Of a DNA stretch of 5,289 nucleotides, positions 1 to 5,289 are shown piece after piece. The notes beneath the pieces were generated by a model that was given only the letters and a program-made list of their open reading frames with translations, did not search any database and was not told the origin of the DNA. Both the position numbers and the translations under genes were made by a program. Position 1 is the first letter of the stretch. Each line of letters begins with the position of its first letter. The DNA is from Clostridia bacterium (lineage in GTDB: Bacteria > Bacillota > Clostridia > Christensenellales > Borkfalkiaceae): assembly GCA_017620875.1 (NCBI GenBank), contig JAGAUH010000155.1, positions 1 to 5,289 of the forward strand, in the 5' to 3' direction.

Positions 1-1
1 C

Positions 2-40
2 TTGCAACTAGAAAGTTTAAATATTCCTATTATTATTTAA
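2..40 (+). CDS. Possible 3' end of an upstream gene (partial, unidentified)
   Basis: The frame starting at base 2 is open from the window edge to a TAA at 38-40 and reads LQLESLNIPIII, a plausible hydrophobic C-terminus. The stop lies 8 nt before a hairpin that looks like a terminator, which is the spacing expected for the end of a gene. The frame starting at base 1 is also open, to TGA at 43-45, so the frame choice is not certain. Twelve residues are too few to identify a family. This is an inference from position only. Confidence 0.3.
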   Translation: MQLESLNIPIII

Positions 41-48
41 GTTGATTT

Positions 49-79
49 AAAACACTTACTTTTTTAGGTAGGTGTTTTT
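49..79 (+). terminator. Rho-independent terminator of the upstream gene
   Basis: The arms AAAACACTTAC (49-59) and GTAGGTGTTTT (68-78) pair over 11 positions with one G-U wobble, around an 8-nt loop TTTTTTAG. The 3' arm runs into a T-rich tail (75-79, then G and TTT). This is the usual shape of a Bacillota intrinsic terminator. It separates the upstream transcription unit from the ser operon promoters. The minus strand also ends in TTTT after the hairpin, so weak bidirectional action is possible. Confidence 0.75.
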
Positions 80-81
80 GT

Positions 82-111
82 TTGATTAGTAAAAATTTAT
101 TATTATATAAT
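82..111 (+). promoter_or_regulatory. Candidate sigma-A promoter P1 of the serine operon
   Basis: A TTGATT -35 box (82-87, four of six consensus bases including TTGA) and a perfect TATAAT -10 box (106-111) are separated by 18 bp. Transcription would start near 118 and give a leader of about 124 nt before serC. It lies directly after the upstream terminator. The surroundings are almost pure A/T, so chance TATAAT matches are expected; the paired -35 box is what makes this one credible. Confidence 0.4.
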
Positions 112-122
112 AAAACGAAAAA

Positions 123-150
123 ATTATTTTTTAAAAAATGTAAAAATAAT
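123..150 (+). repeat. A/T-only inverted repeat in the leader region
   Basis: ATTATTTTT (123-131) and AAAAATAAT (142-150) are a perfect 9-bp inverted repeat with a 10-nt loop. The overlapping palindrome TTTTTTAAAAAA lies at 127-138. It sits between P1 and P2, so it would be transcribed only from P1. Being purely A/T in an A/T-rich spacer it may be chance, and any RNA stem would be weak. No known riboswitch or T-box motif accompanies it. Confidence 0.25.
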
Positions 151-160
151 AACTTTTCAC

Positions 161-189
161 TTTATTTTATATTTTTATTGTGATATAAT
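161..189 (+). promoter_or_regulatory. Candidate extended -10 promoter P2 of serC
   Basis: TGATATAAT at 181-189 is an extended -10 element (TG, one base, perfect TATAAT). The best -35 at 17-bp spacing is TTTATT (161-166), a weak match, which extended -10 promoters tolerate. The A/T-rich tract just upstream (about 136-156) could act as an UP element. The start point would be near 195-197, giving a leader of about 46 nt. P2 is the closer of the two candidates to serC. Confidence 0.5.
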
Positions 190-230
190 ATTTAGGATTG
201 TTAAAAGGAAAAAATTACGCAATATACAGC

Positions 231-236
231 GGAGGT
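231..236 (+). promoter_or_regulatory. Strong Shine-Dalgarno site of serC
   Basis: GGAGGT lies 5 nt before the ATG at 242, a near-perfect match to the 16S anti-SD. It fixes the serC start. An earlier AAGGA (205-209) has no start codon at a usable distance. Confidence 0.85.
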
Positions 237-241
237 ATTAT

Positions 242-1327
242 ATGAAAAGAGTTTACAATTTTTCGGCAGGTCCATCTATGCTACCACTAGATGTTTTAGA
301 GGAGGCTCAAAGAGACTTACTTAACTACGACAATTCCGGTATGAGTATCACCGAAATGAGCCACAGAACTAAAACTTTCGATAAAGTTATAGTAGAGGCA
401 GAGAGCCTACTAAGAGAACTTATGGGTATCCCAGAAGATTACTACGTTTTATTTGTTCAAGGCGGAGCAAGTCAACAATTTGCCGCAGTTCCACTAAACC
501 TTTGTGGAAAAAACAATAAAGCAGACTATATAGTTAGTGGTAACTTTGCTAACAAGGCTTATCAAGAAGGACAAATCGTTGGTATAGATGCTCACGTTGC
601 CGCATCTAGCAAGGCAGACGTTTACAAATATATCCCAACCGATTTAAACGTTAGAGAAGACGCTGCGTTTTTACATATAACCTCTAACAACACGATTTTC
701 GGTACTAGATATACCGAATTCCCTAACGTAAATATTCCGCTAGTAGCAGATATGTCTAGTGATATTTTATCTAGAGAAATAGACGTAACAAAGTTTGGCG
801 TAATTTATGCAGGCGCGCAAAAAAATATTGCTCCGGCAGGTCTAACAATCGTTATTGCTAAAAAATCTTTAGTGGACGATAGCGAAAACGTTGTCAAGGG
901 AACTCCTACAATGCTTCGTTGGGACACTCAAGCAAAAAATGGTAGCCTATACAACACTCCACCATGTTTCCCAATTTATATGGCTTTACTCGTATTTAGA
1001 AGAATTAAGGCTCTTGGTGGCGTTAAGGCTATGGAAATAATCAACGAAAGAAAAGCAAAAAAATTATACGACTTTTTAGATAATTCTAAACTATTTAAGG
1101 CAACTGCAAACAAAAAAGACCGTTCTATCATGAACGTATGTTTCGTAACGGGTAGCGACGAGTTAGATGCTAAATTCGTTAAAGAAGCAGGCGAAAACGG
1201 TTTCTGTTCTTTAAAGGGGCACAGACTTGTTGGCGGTATGAGAGCAAGTATTTATAACGCTATGCCAGAAGAAGGCGTAGATAAACTAATAGAGTTTATG
1301 GCTAAATTCGAAAAGGAAAACGCATAA
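242..1327 (+). CDS. serC: Phosphoserine aminotransferase (EC 2.6.1.52)
   Basis: This cytoplasmic, PLP-dependent class V aminotransferase converts 3-phosphohydroxypyruvate plus glutamate to O-phosphoserine, the second step of serine synthesis; the family can also serve pyridoxal phosphate synthesis. The product is 361 aa, the normal full length. The N-terminus VYNFSAGPS (residues 4-12) is the family signature and supports the ATG at 242. Visible active-site elements are H41-R42, the phosphate-binding GGASQQ (74-79), D170 in VADMSSD (expected to pair with the pyridine nitrogen), the Schiff-base lysine K194 in GAQKNIAPAG, NTPP (238-241) and substrate-binding GHR (327-329), followed by GGMRASIYNAMP. 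One odd point is F102 in SGNF, where E. coli SerC has the Trp that stacks on PLP. It is the first gene of the operon, with serA 18 nt downstream. The identification is secure. Confidence 0.98.
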   Translation: MKRVYNFSAGPSMLPLDVLEEAQRDLLNYDNSGMSITEMSHRTKTFDKVIVEAESLLRELMGIPEDYYVLFVQGGASQQFAAVPLNLCGKNNKADYIVSGNFANKAYQEGQIVGIDAHVAASSKADVYKYIPTDLNVREDAAFLHITSNNTIFGTRYTEFPNVNIPLVADMSSDILSREIDVTKFGVIYAGAQKNIAPAGLTIVIAKKSLVDDSENVVKGTPTMLRWDTQAKNGSLYNTPPCFPIYMALLVFRRIKALGGVKAMEIINERKAKKLYDFLDNSKLFKATANKKDRSIMNVCFVTGSDELDAKFVKEAGENGFCSLKGHRLVGGMRASIYNAMPEEGVDKLIEFMAKFEKENA

Positions 1328-1345
1328 CCATTTAGGAGTTTTATC

Positions 1346-2449
1346 ATGAAAGAAATTTTAAAGTTAAACGAAATAAGTCCACTTGTTAAAAACGTATTTT
1401 TAGACAAATACGATATGGTAGCAGAAAGTGCCAATCCAGAAGCAATTATACTTCGTAGTTTTAAAATGCACGGATACACTTTACCACAAAGCGTTAAGTG
1501 TATCGGTAGGGCAGGCGCAGGTACAAACAATATTCCTTGCGAAGAATACGGCGACAACGGTATCGTAGTATTTAATACCCCAGGTGCAAACGCAAACGCC
1601 GTTAAAGAACTTGTTGTTTCTGCTTTATTTTTAGCAAGCCGTGGCATTTGCGAAGGTAACGCTTGGGCAAATACCTTAGTAGATGGCGAAAAGACTATTG
1701 CAGAGCAAGTAGAAAAGGGTAAAAAGAACTTTGGCGGAAACGAAATTCTTGGTAAAACTCTTGGTATTTTCGGTCTTGGCGCAATAGGAAGAAAAGTTGC
1801 CGCTGCCGCTAAAGATTTAGGTATGAAAGTAGTTGGTTACGATCCGTTTTATAACGGCGAGTGCGAGGCAGAAATAGTTTCTCAAGAAGAACTATACAAA
1901 GTTAGCGACTACATAACTTTCCACGTTCCACTACTAGATACTACGAGGGGTATGGTAAACGCAAGCACTATTGCCACCATGAAAGACGGCGTTAAAATTT
2001 TAAACTTCTCTCGTGGCGAAATTGTAAACAACGCCGATATCTTATCTGCTATTAAACAAGGTAAAGTTGCAAAATACGTAAACGATTTCCCTTGCGCAGA
2101 ACTAATTAACCAAAAGAACGTTGTATGCCTACCACACTTAGGCGCATCTACCGAAGAAGCAGAAGATAACTGCGCCGTTATGGTTGCAGAACAAATAGTA
2201 GACTTTATAGAAAACGGTAATATTAAAAATTCCGTAAATTATCCTAACGTTTCTTTAGACGGAAAGTTTAACTATAAAGCGCTTATTTTATTTAACGCAG
2301 ACAAAATTTCTGCTAGCGATATTTTAGACGATAAAGAATACGAAGCAGTTTCTAGCGCGGTAAGAAAAAATAAAGGTGCAATACTAGTTGGTATGGAAAA
2401 AGACACCGATTTTAATAAAGAAGGCATTTTAAAAGTATATAAATTTTAA
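1346..2449 (+). CDS. serA: D-3-phosphoglycerate dehydrogenase, short form
   Basis: It catalyses NAD-dependent oxidation of 3-phosphoglycerate to 3-phosphohydroxypyruvate, the committed step of serine synthesis, in the cytoplasm. The 367-aa product has a D-2-hydroxyacid dehydrogenase core: an N-terminal substrate domain with GRAGAGTNNI (54-63), then the Rossmann motif GLGAIG (143-148) with D166 likely binding the adenosine ribose. By alignment to the E. coli triad, the catalytic residues are R223 (FSRGE), probably E252, and H264 (LPHLGAST). The usual DVFPxEP loop is replaced by NDFPCAEL. Residues 303-367 form a short tail that resembles an ACT domain missing its middle, so serine feedback inhibition may be absent. 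AGGAG at 1334-1338, 7 nt before the ATG, supports the start. It is shorter than ACT-bearing SerA (about 390-530 aa). Another 2-hydroxyacid dehydrogenase activity is possible from sequence alone, but the adjacency to serC makes SerA very likely. Confidence 0.93.
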   Translation: MKEILKLNEISPLVKNVFLDKYDMVAESANPEAIILRSFKMHGYTLPQSVKCIGRAGAGTNNIPCEEYGDNGIVVFNTPGANANAVKELVVSALFLASRGICEGNAWANTLVDGEKTIAEQVEKGKKNFGGNEILGKTLGIFGLGAIGRKVAAAAKDLGMKVVGYDPFYNGECEAEIVSQEELYKVSDYITFHVPLLDTTRGMVNASTIATMKDGVKILNFSRGEIVNNADILSAIKQGKVAKYVNDFPCAELINQKNVVCLPHLGASTEEAEDNCAVMVAEQIVDFIENGNIKNSVNYPNVSLDGKFNYKALILFNADKISASDILDDKEYEAVSSAVRKNKGAILVGMEKDTDFNKEGILKVYKF

Positions 2450-2459
2450 GGATGAAATA

Positions 2460-3680
2460 ATGAGTATTATAAAAGTACCAAAGATATTAATTCCTAAAGA
2501 TAATATCGATTTAAAAAAGTGGGCGGTTATCGCTTGCGACCAATTTACTTCTCAAAGAGATTATTGGGATAAATTAGACGACTATTGCGGAGAGATTTCT
2601 ACTCTCCGTATTACCTATCCAGAGATTTATTTAAACGAGGATAGAGATAACAGAATTAAAAAAATTAACTCTACTATGAAAAAATATCTTCAAAGCGATA
2701 TTTTTAAAGCGGTAGATGGTTTTATTTTAACCGTTAGGACTACCAAGTACGGAAGAAAAAGAGTAGGGCTTGTAATATCTTTCGATTTAGAGCAATACGA
2801 CTACACTAAACAACTAGCCGTTAGGGCAACCGAGGCTACCGTGCCAGAAAGGTTACCTGTTAGGGTTAAAATTAGAGAAAAGGCTTGTTTAGAACTTCCT
2901 CACGCACTATTACTTTTAGACGATAGCGAAAAGTCTATTATAGAGCCGTTATACGAAAATAGAGACAAATTAGAAAAATTATATTCTACGGAACTTAATA
3001 ACGATGGCGGTAGTATCGAAGGGTATAAAGTAGAAAATCCACAAGAAATTATTGCCAAGATAGAAAACCTTTGTTCCGGCGAAAATTTAAAGAAAAAATA
3101 CGGTTCGGATAAGCCGATTACGTTTGCCGTAGGTGACGGAAATCACTCTATTGCAACTGCAAAACTTTGTTGGGATAGCCTTAAAAAGACCTTAAGTCCA
3201 GAAGAAAGGGCAAATCACCCTGCAAGATTTTGCTTGTGCGAACTAGTAAACCTTTACGAAGAAGATTTAATTTTCGAGCCTATACATAGGGTTGTGTTTG
3301 GCGTTGGTCAAGAATTTATAGATTATATGCAAAGCACTTTAAAAGGTAAAGAAACTATTATATTAAACTACAACGGTAAAGATTTCGAGTGTAAGGTAGA
3401 TAAAAACTCTGCCGTAGCAATTGGTCAAATACAAGGGGCAATAGATAAATATTTACCTACCGTTTCTGGCGCAGAGCAAGATTACGTTCACGGAACTAAT
3501 CACACCTTAGACGTCGCTAAAGAAAATAACGGCGTTGCGGTATTTATGCCAAAACTACAAAAAAGCGATTTATTTAAATATATCTCAACGGGTAAAATTT
3601 TAACTAGAAAATCCTTCTCTATGGGCGAGGCAGAAGAAAAGAGATATTATTTAGAGTGTAAACAAATAAAGGAGATTTAA
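2460..3680 (+). CDS. DUF1015 family protein, candidate serine-pathway enzyme
   Basis: The 406-aa product is recognisable as a full-length DUF1015 (COG4198-type) protein with no established reaction. It appears soluble, with no signal peptide or membrane segment. Conserved-looking blocks are WAVIACDQFTSQRDYW (21-36), RATEATVPERLPVR (122-135), LPHALLLLDD (146-155), the central GDGNHSIATAK (225-235), FEPIHRVV (272-279), YVHGTNHTLDVA (342-353) and the C-terminal KSFSMGEAEEKRYYLE (384-399). The GDGNHS block resembles the DGHHR motif of other DUF1015 members and, more distantly, of ParB/SerK-like serine kinases. That resemblance is from memory and is inference. The start is supported by AAGGA (2448-2452), which overlaps the serA stop. 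An ATG at 2452 is followed at once by a stop, so 2460 is the start. Its position just after serC-serA, with no serB in view, suggests a role in making serine from phosphoserine. Family call is firm; function is a hypothesis. Confidence 0.88.
   Translation: MSIIKVPKILIPKDNIDLKKWAVIACDQFTSQRDYWDKLDDYCGEISTLRITYPEIYLNEDRDNRIKKINSTMKKYLQSDIFKAVDGFILTVRTTKYGRKRVGLVISFDLEQYDYTKQLAVRATEATVPERLPVRVKIREKACLELPHALLLLDDSEKSIIEPLYENRDKLEKLYSTELNNDGGSIEGYKVENPQEIIAKIENLCSGENLKKKYGSDKPITFAVGDGNHSIATAKLCWDSLKKTLSPEERANHPARFCLCELVNLYEEDLIFEPIHRVVFGVGQEFIDYMQSTLKGKETIILNYNGKDFECKVDKNSAVAIGQIQGAIDKYLPTVSGAEQDYVHGTNHTLDVAKENNGVAVFMPKLQKSDLFKYISTGKILTRKSFSMGEAEEKRYYLECKQIKEI
2588..2608 (+). repeat. GC-rich stem-loop inside the DUF1015 gene
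   Basis: CGGAGAG (2588-2594) and CTCTCCG (2602-2608) form a perfect 7-bp inverted repeat around a 7-nt loop ATTTCTA. A G-U and a U-A pair can extend it. It covers codons 43-50 (C-G-E-I-S-T-L-R) and uses CTC, an uncommon leucine codon in this window. No T-tract follows, so it is not an intrinsic terminator. It could be an mRNA structure or chance. Confidence 0.4.
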
Positions 3681-3950
3681 ATGAAAGCAATCCTTAGCGT
3701 TATCGGAAAAGATAACAATGGTATAATTGGTAAAGTTGGTACTTTTATAGACGAAGTTGGTGGCAATATAGAAGATATTTCTCAAACTCTTATGCAAGGC
3801 TACTTCGTTATGATTATGTTAGTAGACCTTAAAAAAGCAAACTTAAACTTTGCTGAGTTACAACAAAAATTAGATACCATGGGCGAAGAATTACACCTTT
3901 CTATGAAAATCCAAAGAGAGGAAATTTTTAACGCAATGCATAGGGTGTAA
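3681..3950 (+). CDS. Free-standing ACT-domain protein, UPF0237 family
   Basis: The 89-aa product is a single ACT domain, a small ligand-binding beta-alpha-beta fold usually sensing amino acids. It matches the UPF0237 pattern over its whole length: the first strand and turn [18 protein letters not shown] (3-20), [20 protein letters not shown] (27-46), and the terminal signature [13 protein letters not shown] (77-89). It is complete, soluble and of normal length for the family. Its ATG directly follows the DUF1015 TAA with no spacer, and AAAGGAG (3668-3674) lies within the end of the preceding gene, so translation is probably coupled. The next gene, a UPF0210 protein, starts 1 nt after its stop; this pair is a known conserved neighbourhood in Bacillota and some archaea. 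The ligand is unknown. A regulatory subunit for the UPF0210 partner is a reasonable inference, and serine-pathway sensing is possible but unproven. Confidence 0.93.
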   Translation: MKAILSVIGKDNNGIIGKVGTFIDEVGGNIEDISQTLMQGYFVMIMLVDLKKANLNFAELQQKLDTMGEELHLSMKIQREEIFNAMHRV

Positions 3951-3951
3951 T

Positions 3952-5289
3952 ATGATAGCAAAAAACGAGATTATAGAAACTATAAATATGATTTCTATGC
4001 AAAACCTAGACGTAAGAACTATTACTCTTGCGGTTAGTTTATTCGATTGTATTAGCGACGACGGAAAAAGAACTTGTCAAAAAATATACGATAAACTTAC
4101 TAGGGTTGCGGGAAAACTTGTTGCAATTGGCAACGAAATAGGTATCGAATTTGGTATTCCTATCGTAAATAAGCGTATTTCCGTTACGCCAATAAGTGTA
4201 ATAGGCGCGGCAAGTGGCGCATATATTGAAATAGCAAGAACTTTAGATAGAGTTGCCTTAGAAACGGGGGTAGACTTTATCGGTGGGTATTCTGCGCTTT
4301 TGCAAAAGGGAACTACCTTGGCAGAAGAAAAATTTTTAGATACTATTCCACAAACCCTTGCAGAAACTAAAAAACTTTGTTGTTCCGTAAACGTTGGCTC
4401 TACAAAAGCCGGTATCAATATGGATGCCGTAAAGCGTATGGGCGAAATTATAATTGACACGGCAAATGCGACAAAAGATAATAGCAGTATGGGTTGCGCA
4501 AAACTAGTTGTTTTTGCAAACTCGGTAGAAGATAACCCGTTTATGGCGGGTGCAATGTGTGGCATTGGCGAGGGTGAGTGTACGGTAAACGTTGGTGTTT
4601 CCGGTCCTGGCGTTGTAGAAAAAGCAATTAAGAGCCTACCGGAAAATGCAAGTTTAACAGACGTTGCCGAAATCGTTAAAAAAACCGCTTTTAAAATTAC
4701 GAGAGTAGGTATGTTAATTGCTAAAGAAGCGGCAAAAAGATTAAACGCTAAATTTGGTATAGTAGACCTTTCTCTTGCTCCAACCCCTGCAATTGGCGAT
4801 TCCGTTGCGGCAGTATTAGAAGCAATAGGACTAGAAAGCGTTGGCGCTCACGGAACTACTGCGTGCCTAGCAATGCTAAACGACGCTGTTAAAAAGGGTG
4901 GAGTTATGGCTTGTAGCCACGTTGGTGGATTAAGCGGTGCTTTTATCCCCGTAAGCGAAGATGCCGGTATGATAAACGCGGTAAACAAAGGCGCTTTAAC
5001 CTTAGAAAAATTAGAGGCTATGACTTGTGTTTGTAGCGTAGGTCTAGATATGATAGCCGTTCCCGGCGATACTCCTGCAAGTACTATCTCGGCTATTATT
5101 GCAGACGAGTGTGCAATTGGCGTTATTAACAATAAAACTACGGCGGTTAGGGTAATACCTGCAATAGGTAAAAAAGTTGGGGATTTCGTAGAGTTTGGCG
5201 GACTACTTGGCACTGCTCCCGTTATGCCTGTAAACGTAAATTCGGCTAGCGTATTTATAAATCGTGGCGGAAGAATGCCTGCCCCTATC
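3952..5289 (+). CDS. UPF0210 / DUF711 'PFL family' protein (3'-truncated by window edge)
   Basis: From the ATG at 3952 the frame is open for 446 codons to the end of the window, with no stop. Family members are about 450 aa and end in NRGGRxPAPIHS plus a few residues; here [10 protein letters not shown] (437-446) is reached, so only about five or six codons are missing. Recognisable blocks include [15 protein letters not shown] (19-33), [11 protein letters not shown] (75-85), [20 protein letters not shown] (145-164), [19 protein letters not shown] (191-209), [11 protein letters not shown] (212-222), [18 protein letters not shown] (273-290), [13 protein letters not shown] (298-310) and [18 protein letters not shown] (369-386). 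The name 'PFL family' reflects a fold or annotation link to pyruvate formate-lyase; I see no classical RVxGY glycyl-radical motif, and the reaction is unknown. AGGGTG (3942-3947) is the likely ribosome binding site, inside the end of the ACT gene. No membrane segment or signal is evident. Confidence 0.93.
   Translation, partial: MIAKNEIIETINMISMQNLDVRTITLAVSLFDCISDDGKRTCQKIYDKLTRVAGKLVAIGNEIGIEFGIPIVNKRISVTPISVIGAASGAYIEIARTLDRVALETGVDFIGGYSALLQKGTTLAEEKFLDTIPQTLAETKKLCCSVNVGSTKAGINMDAVKRMGEIIIDTANATKDNSSMGCAKLVVFANSVEDNPFMAGAMCGIGEGECTVNVGVSGPGVVEKAIKSLPENASLTDVAEIVKKTAFKITRVGMLIAKEAAKRLNAKFGIVDLSLAPTPAIGDSVAAVLEAIGLESVGAHGTTACLAMLNDAVKKGGVMACSHVGGLSGAFIPVSEDAGMINAVNKGALTLEKLEAMTCVCSVGLDMIAVPGDTPASTISAIIADECAIGVINNKTTAVRVIPAIGKKVGDFVEFGGLLGTAPVMPVNVNSASVFINRGGRMPAPI

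Noticed and set aside
80..241. Possible T-box or riboswitch before serC.
   Set aside because: No T-box consensus, no specifier-type stem and no terminator hairpin are visible between the candidate promoters and serC.
198..245. A 15-codon TTG-initiated leader ORF (MLKGKNYAIYSGGII) ending in TGA that overlaps the serC ATG as ATGA.
   Set aside because: AGGA at 194-197 abuts the TTG with no spacing, so there is no workable ribosome binding site, and only one Ser codon is present. The overlap is most likely chance, since the frame simply runs through the serC Shine-Dalgarno.
1252..1647. 131-codon open frame on the minus strand across the serC-serA junction.
   Set aside because: It lies antisense to two certain genes, has no recognisable protein family and no matching upstream signals; it is a by-product of codon use on the plus strand.
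4077..4565. 162-codon open frame on the minus strand.
   Set aside because: It is wholly antisense to the UPF0210 coding region, whose plus-strand translation matches its family throughout. The hydrophobic, Ile/Pro/Ser-rich product is typical of a shadow frame.
4848..5213. 121-codon open frame on the minus strand.
   Set aside because: It is antisense to conserved UPF0210 blocks and shows no family resemblance or ribosome binding site.
3952..5289. Glycyl-radical enzyme activity suggested by the 'PFL family' name.
   Set aside because: The C-terminal segment reads [10 protein letters not shown] and lacks the RVxGY-type glycyl-radical motif. No activating radical-SAM enzyme is in the window.
5280..5289. 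Missing stop codon of the last gene read as gene breakage.
   Set aside because: The frame is intact to the last base and the family's C-terminal signature is reached, so the loss is only the window edge.

Overview
The window holds one tightly packed, plus-strand, AT-rich operon whose first half is clearly for L-serine biosynthesis. Consensus-like Shine-Dalgarno sequences, TTA/AGA/AAA-rich codon use, short intergenic gaps and the variants of SerC, SerA and DUF1015 present all point to the Bacillota, most likely an uncultivated gut-type Clostridia lineage. That placement is inferred from style and family resemblance; there is no rRNA marker in the window.

Layout. Positions 1-40 may be the last codons of an upstream gene, followed by a hairpin terminator at 49-79. 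Positions 80-241 are a very AT-rich control region with two candidate sigma-A promoters (TTGATT/TATAAT at 82-111 and an extended -10 at 181-189) and a strong ribosome binding site. Five genes follow without a break: serC (242-1327), a serA-type 3-phosphoglycerate dehydrogenase (1346-2449), a DUF1015 protein (2460-3680), a free-standing ACT-domain protein of the UPF0237 family (3681-3950) and a UPF0210/DUF711 'PFL family' protein (3952 to the window edge, lacking only its last few codons). The gaps are 18, 10, 0 and 1 nt, so cotranscription is very likely. No terminator is seen after 242.

How the genes fit together. SerA oxidises 3-phosphoglycerate to 3-phosphohydroxypyruvate, and SerC transaminates this with glutamate to O-phosphoserine. 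No recognisable phosphoserine phosphatase (SerB) is present; the place where it might be expected is taken by DUF1015. The main hypothesis from this window is therefore that DUF1015 acts on phosphoserine or is otherwise needed for serine synthesis. The second half of the operon is the conserved UPF0237-UPF0210 pair, of unknown function. SerA itself carries a shortened C-terminal tail that looks like a decayed ACT domain, so classical serine feedback may be lost or altered.

There are no tRNA or rRNA genes, CRISPR arrays, insertion sequences or signs of recent transfer. The only gene-free stretch is 41-241, described under its own entries.
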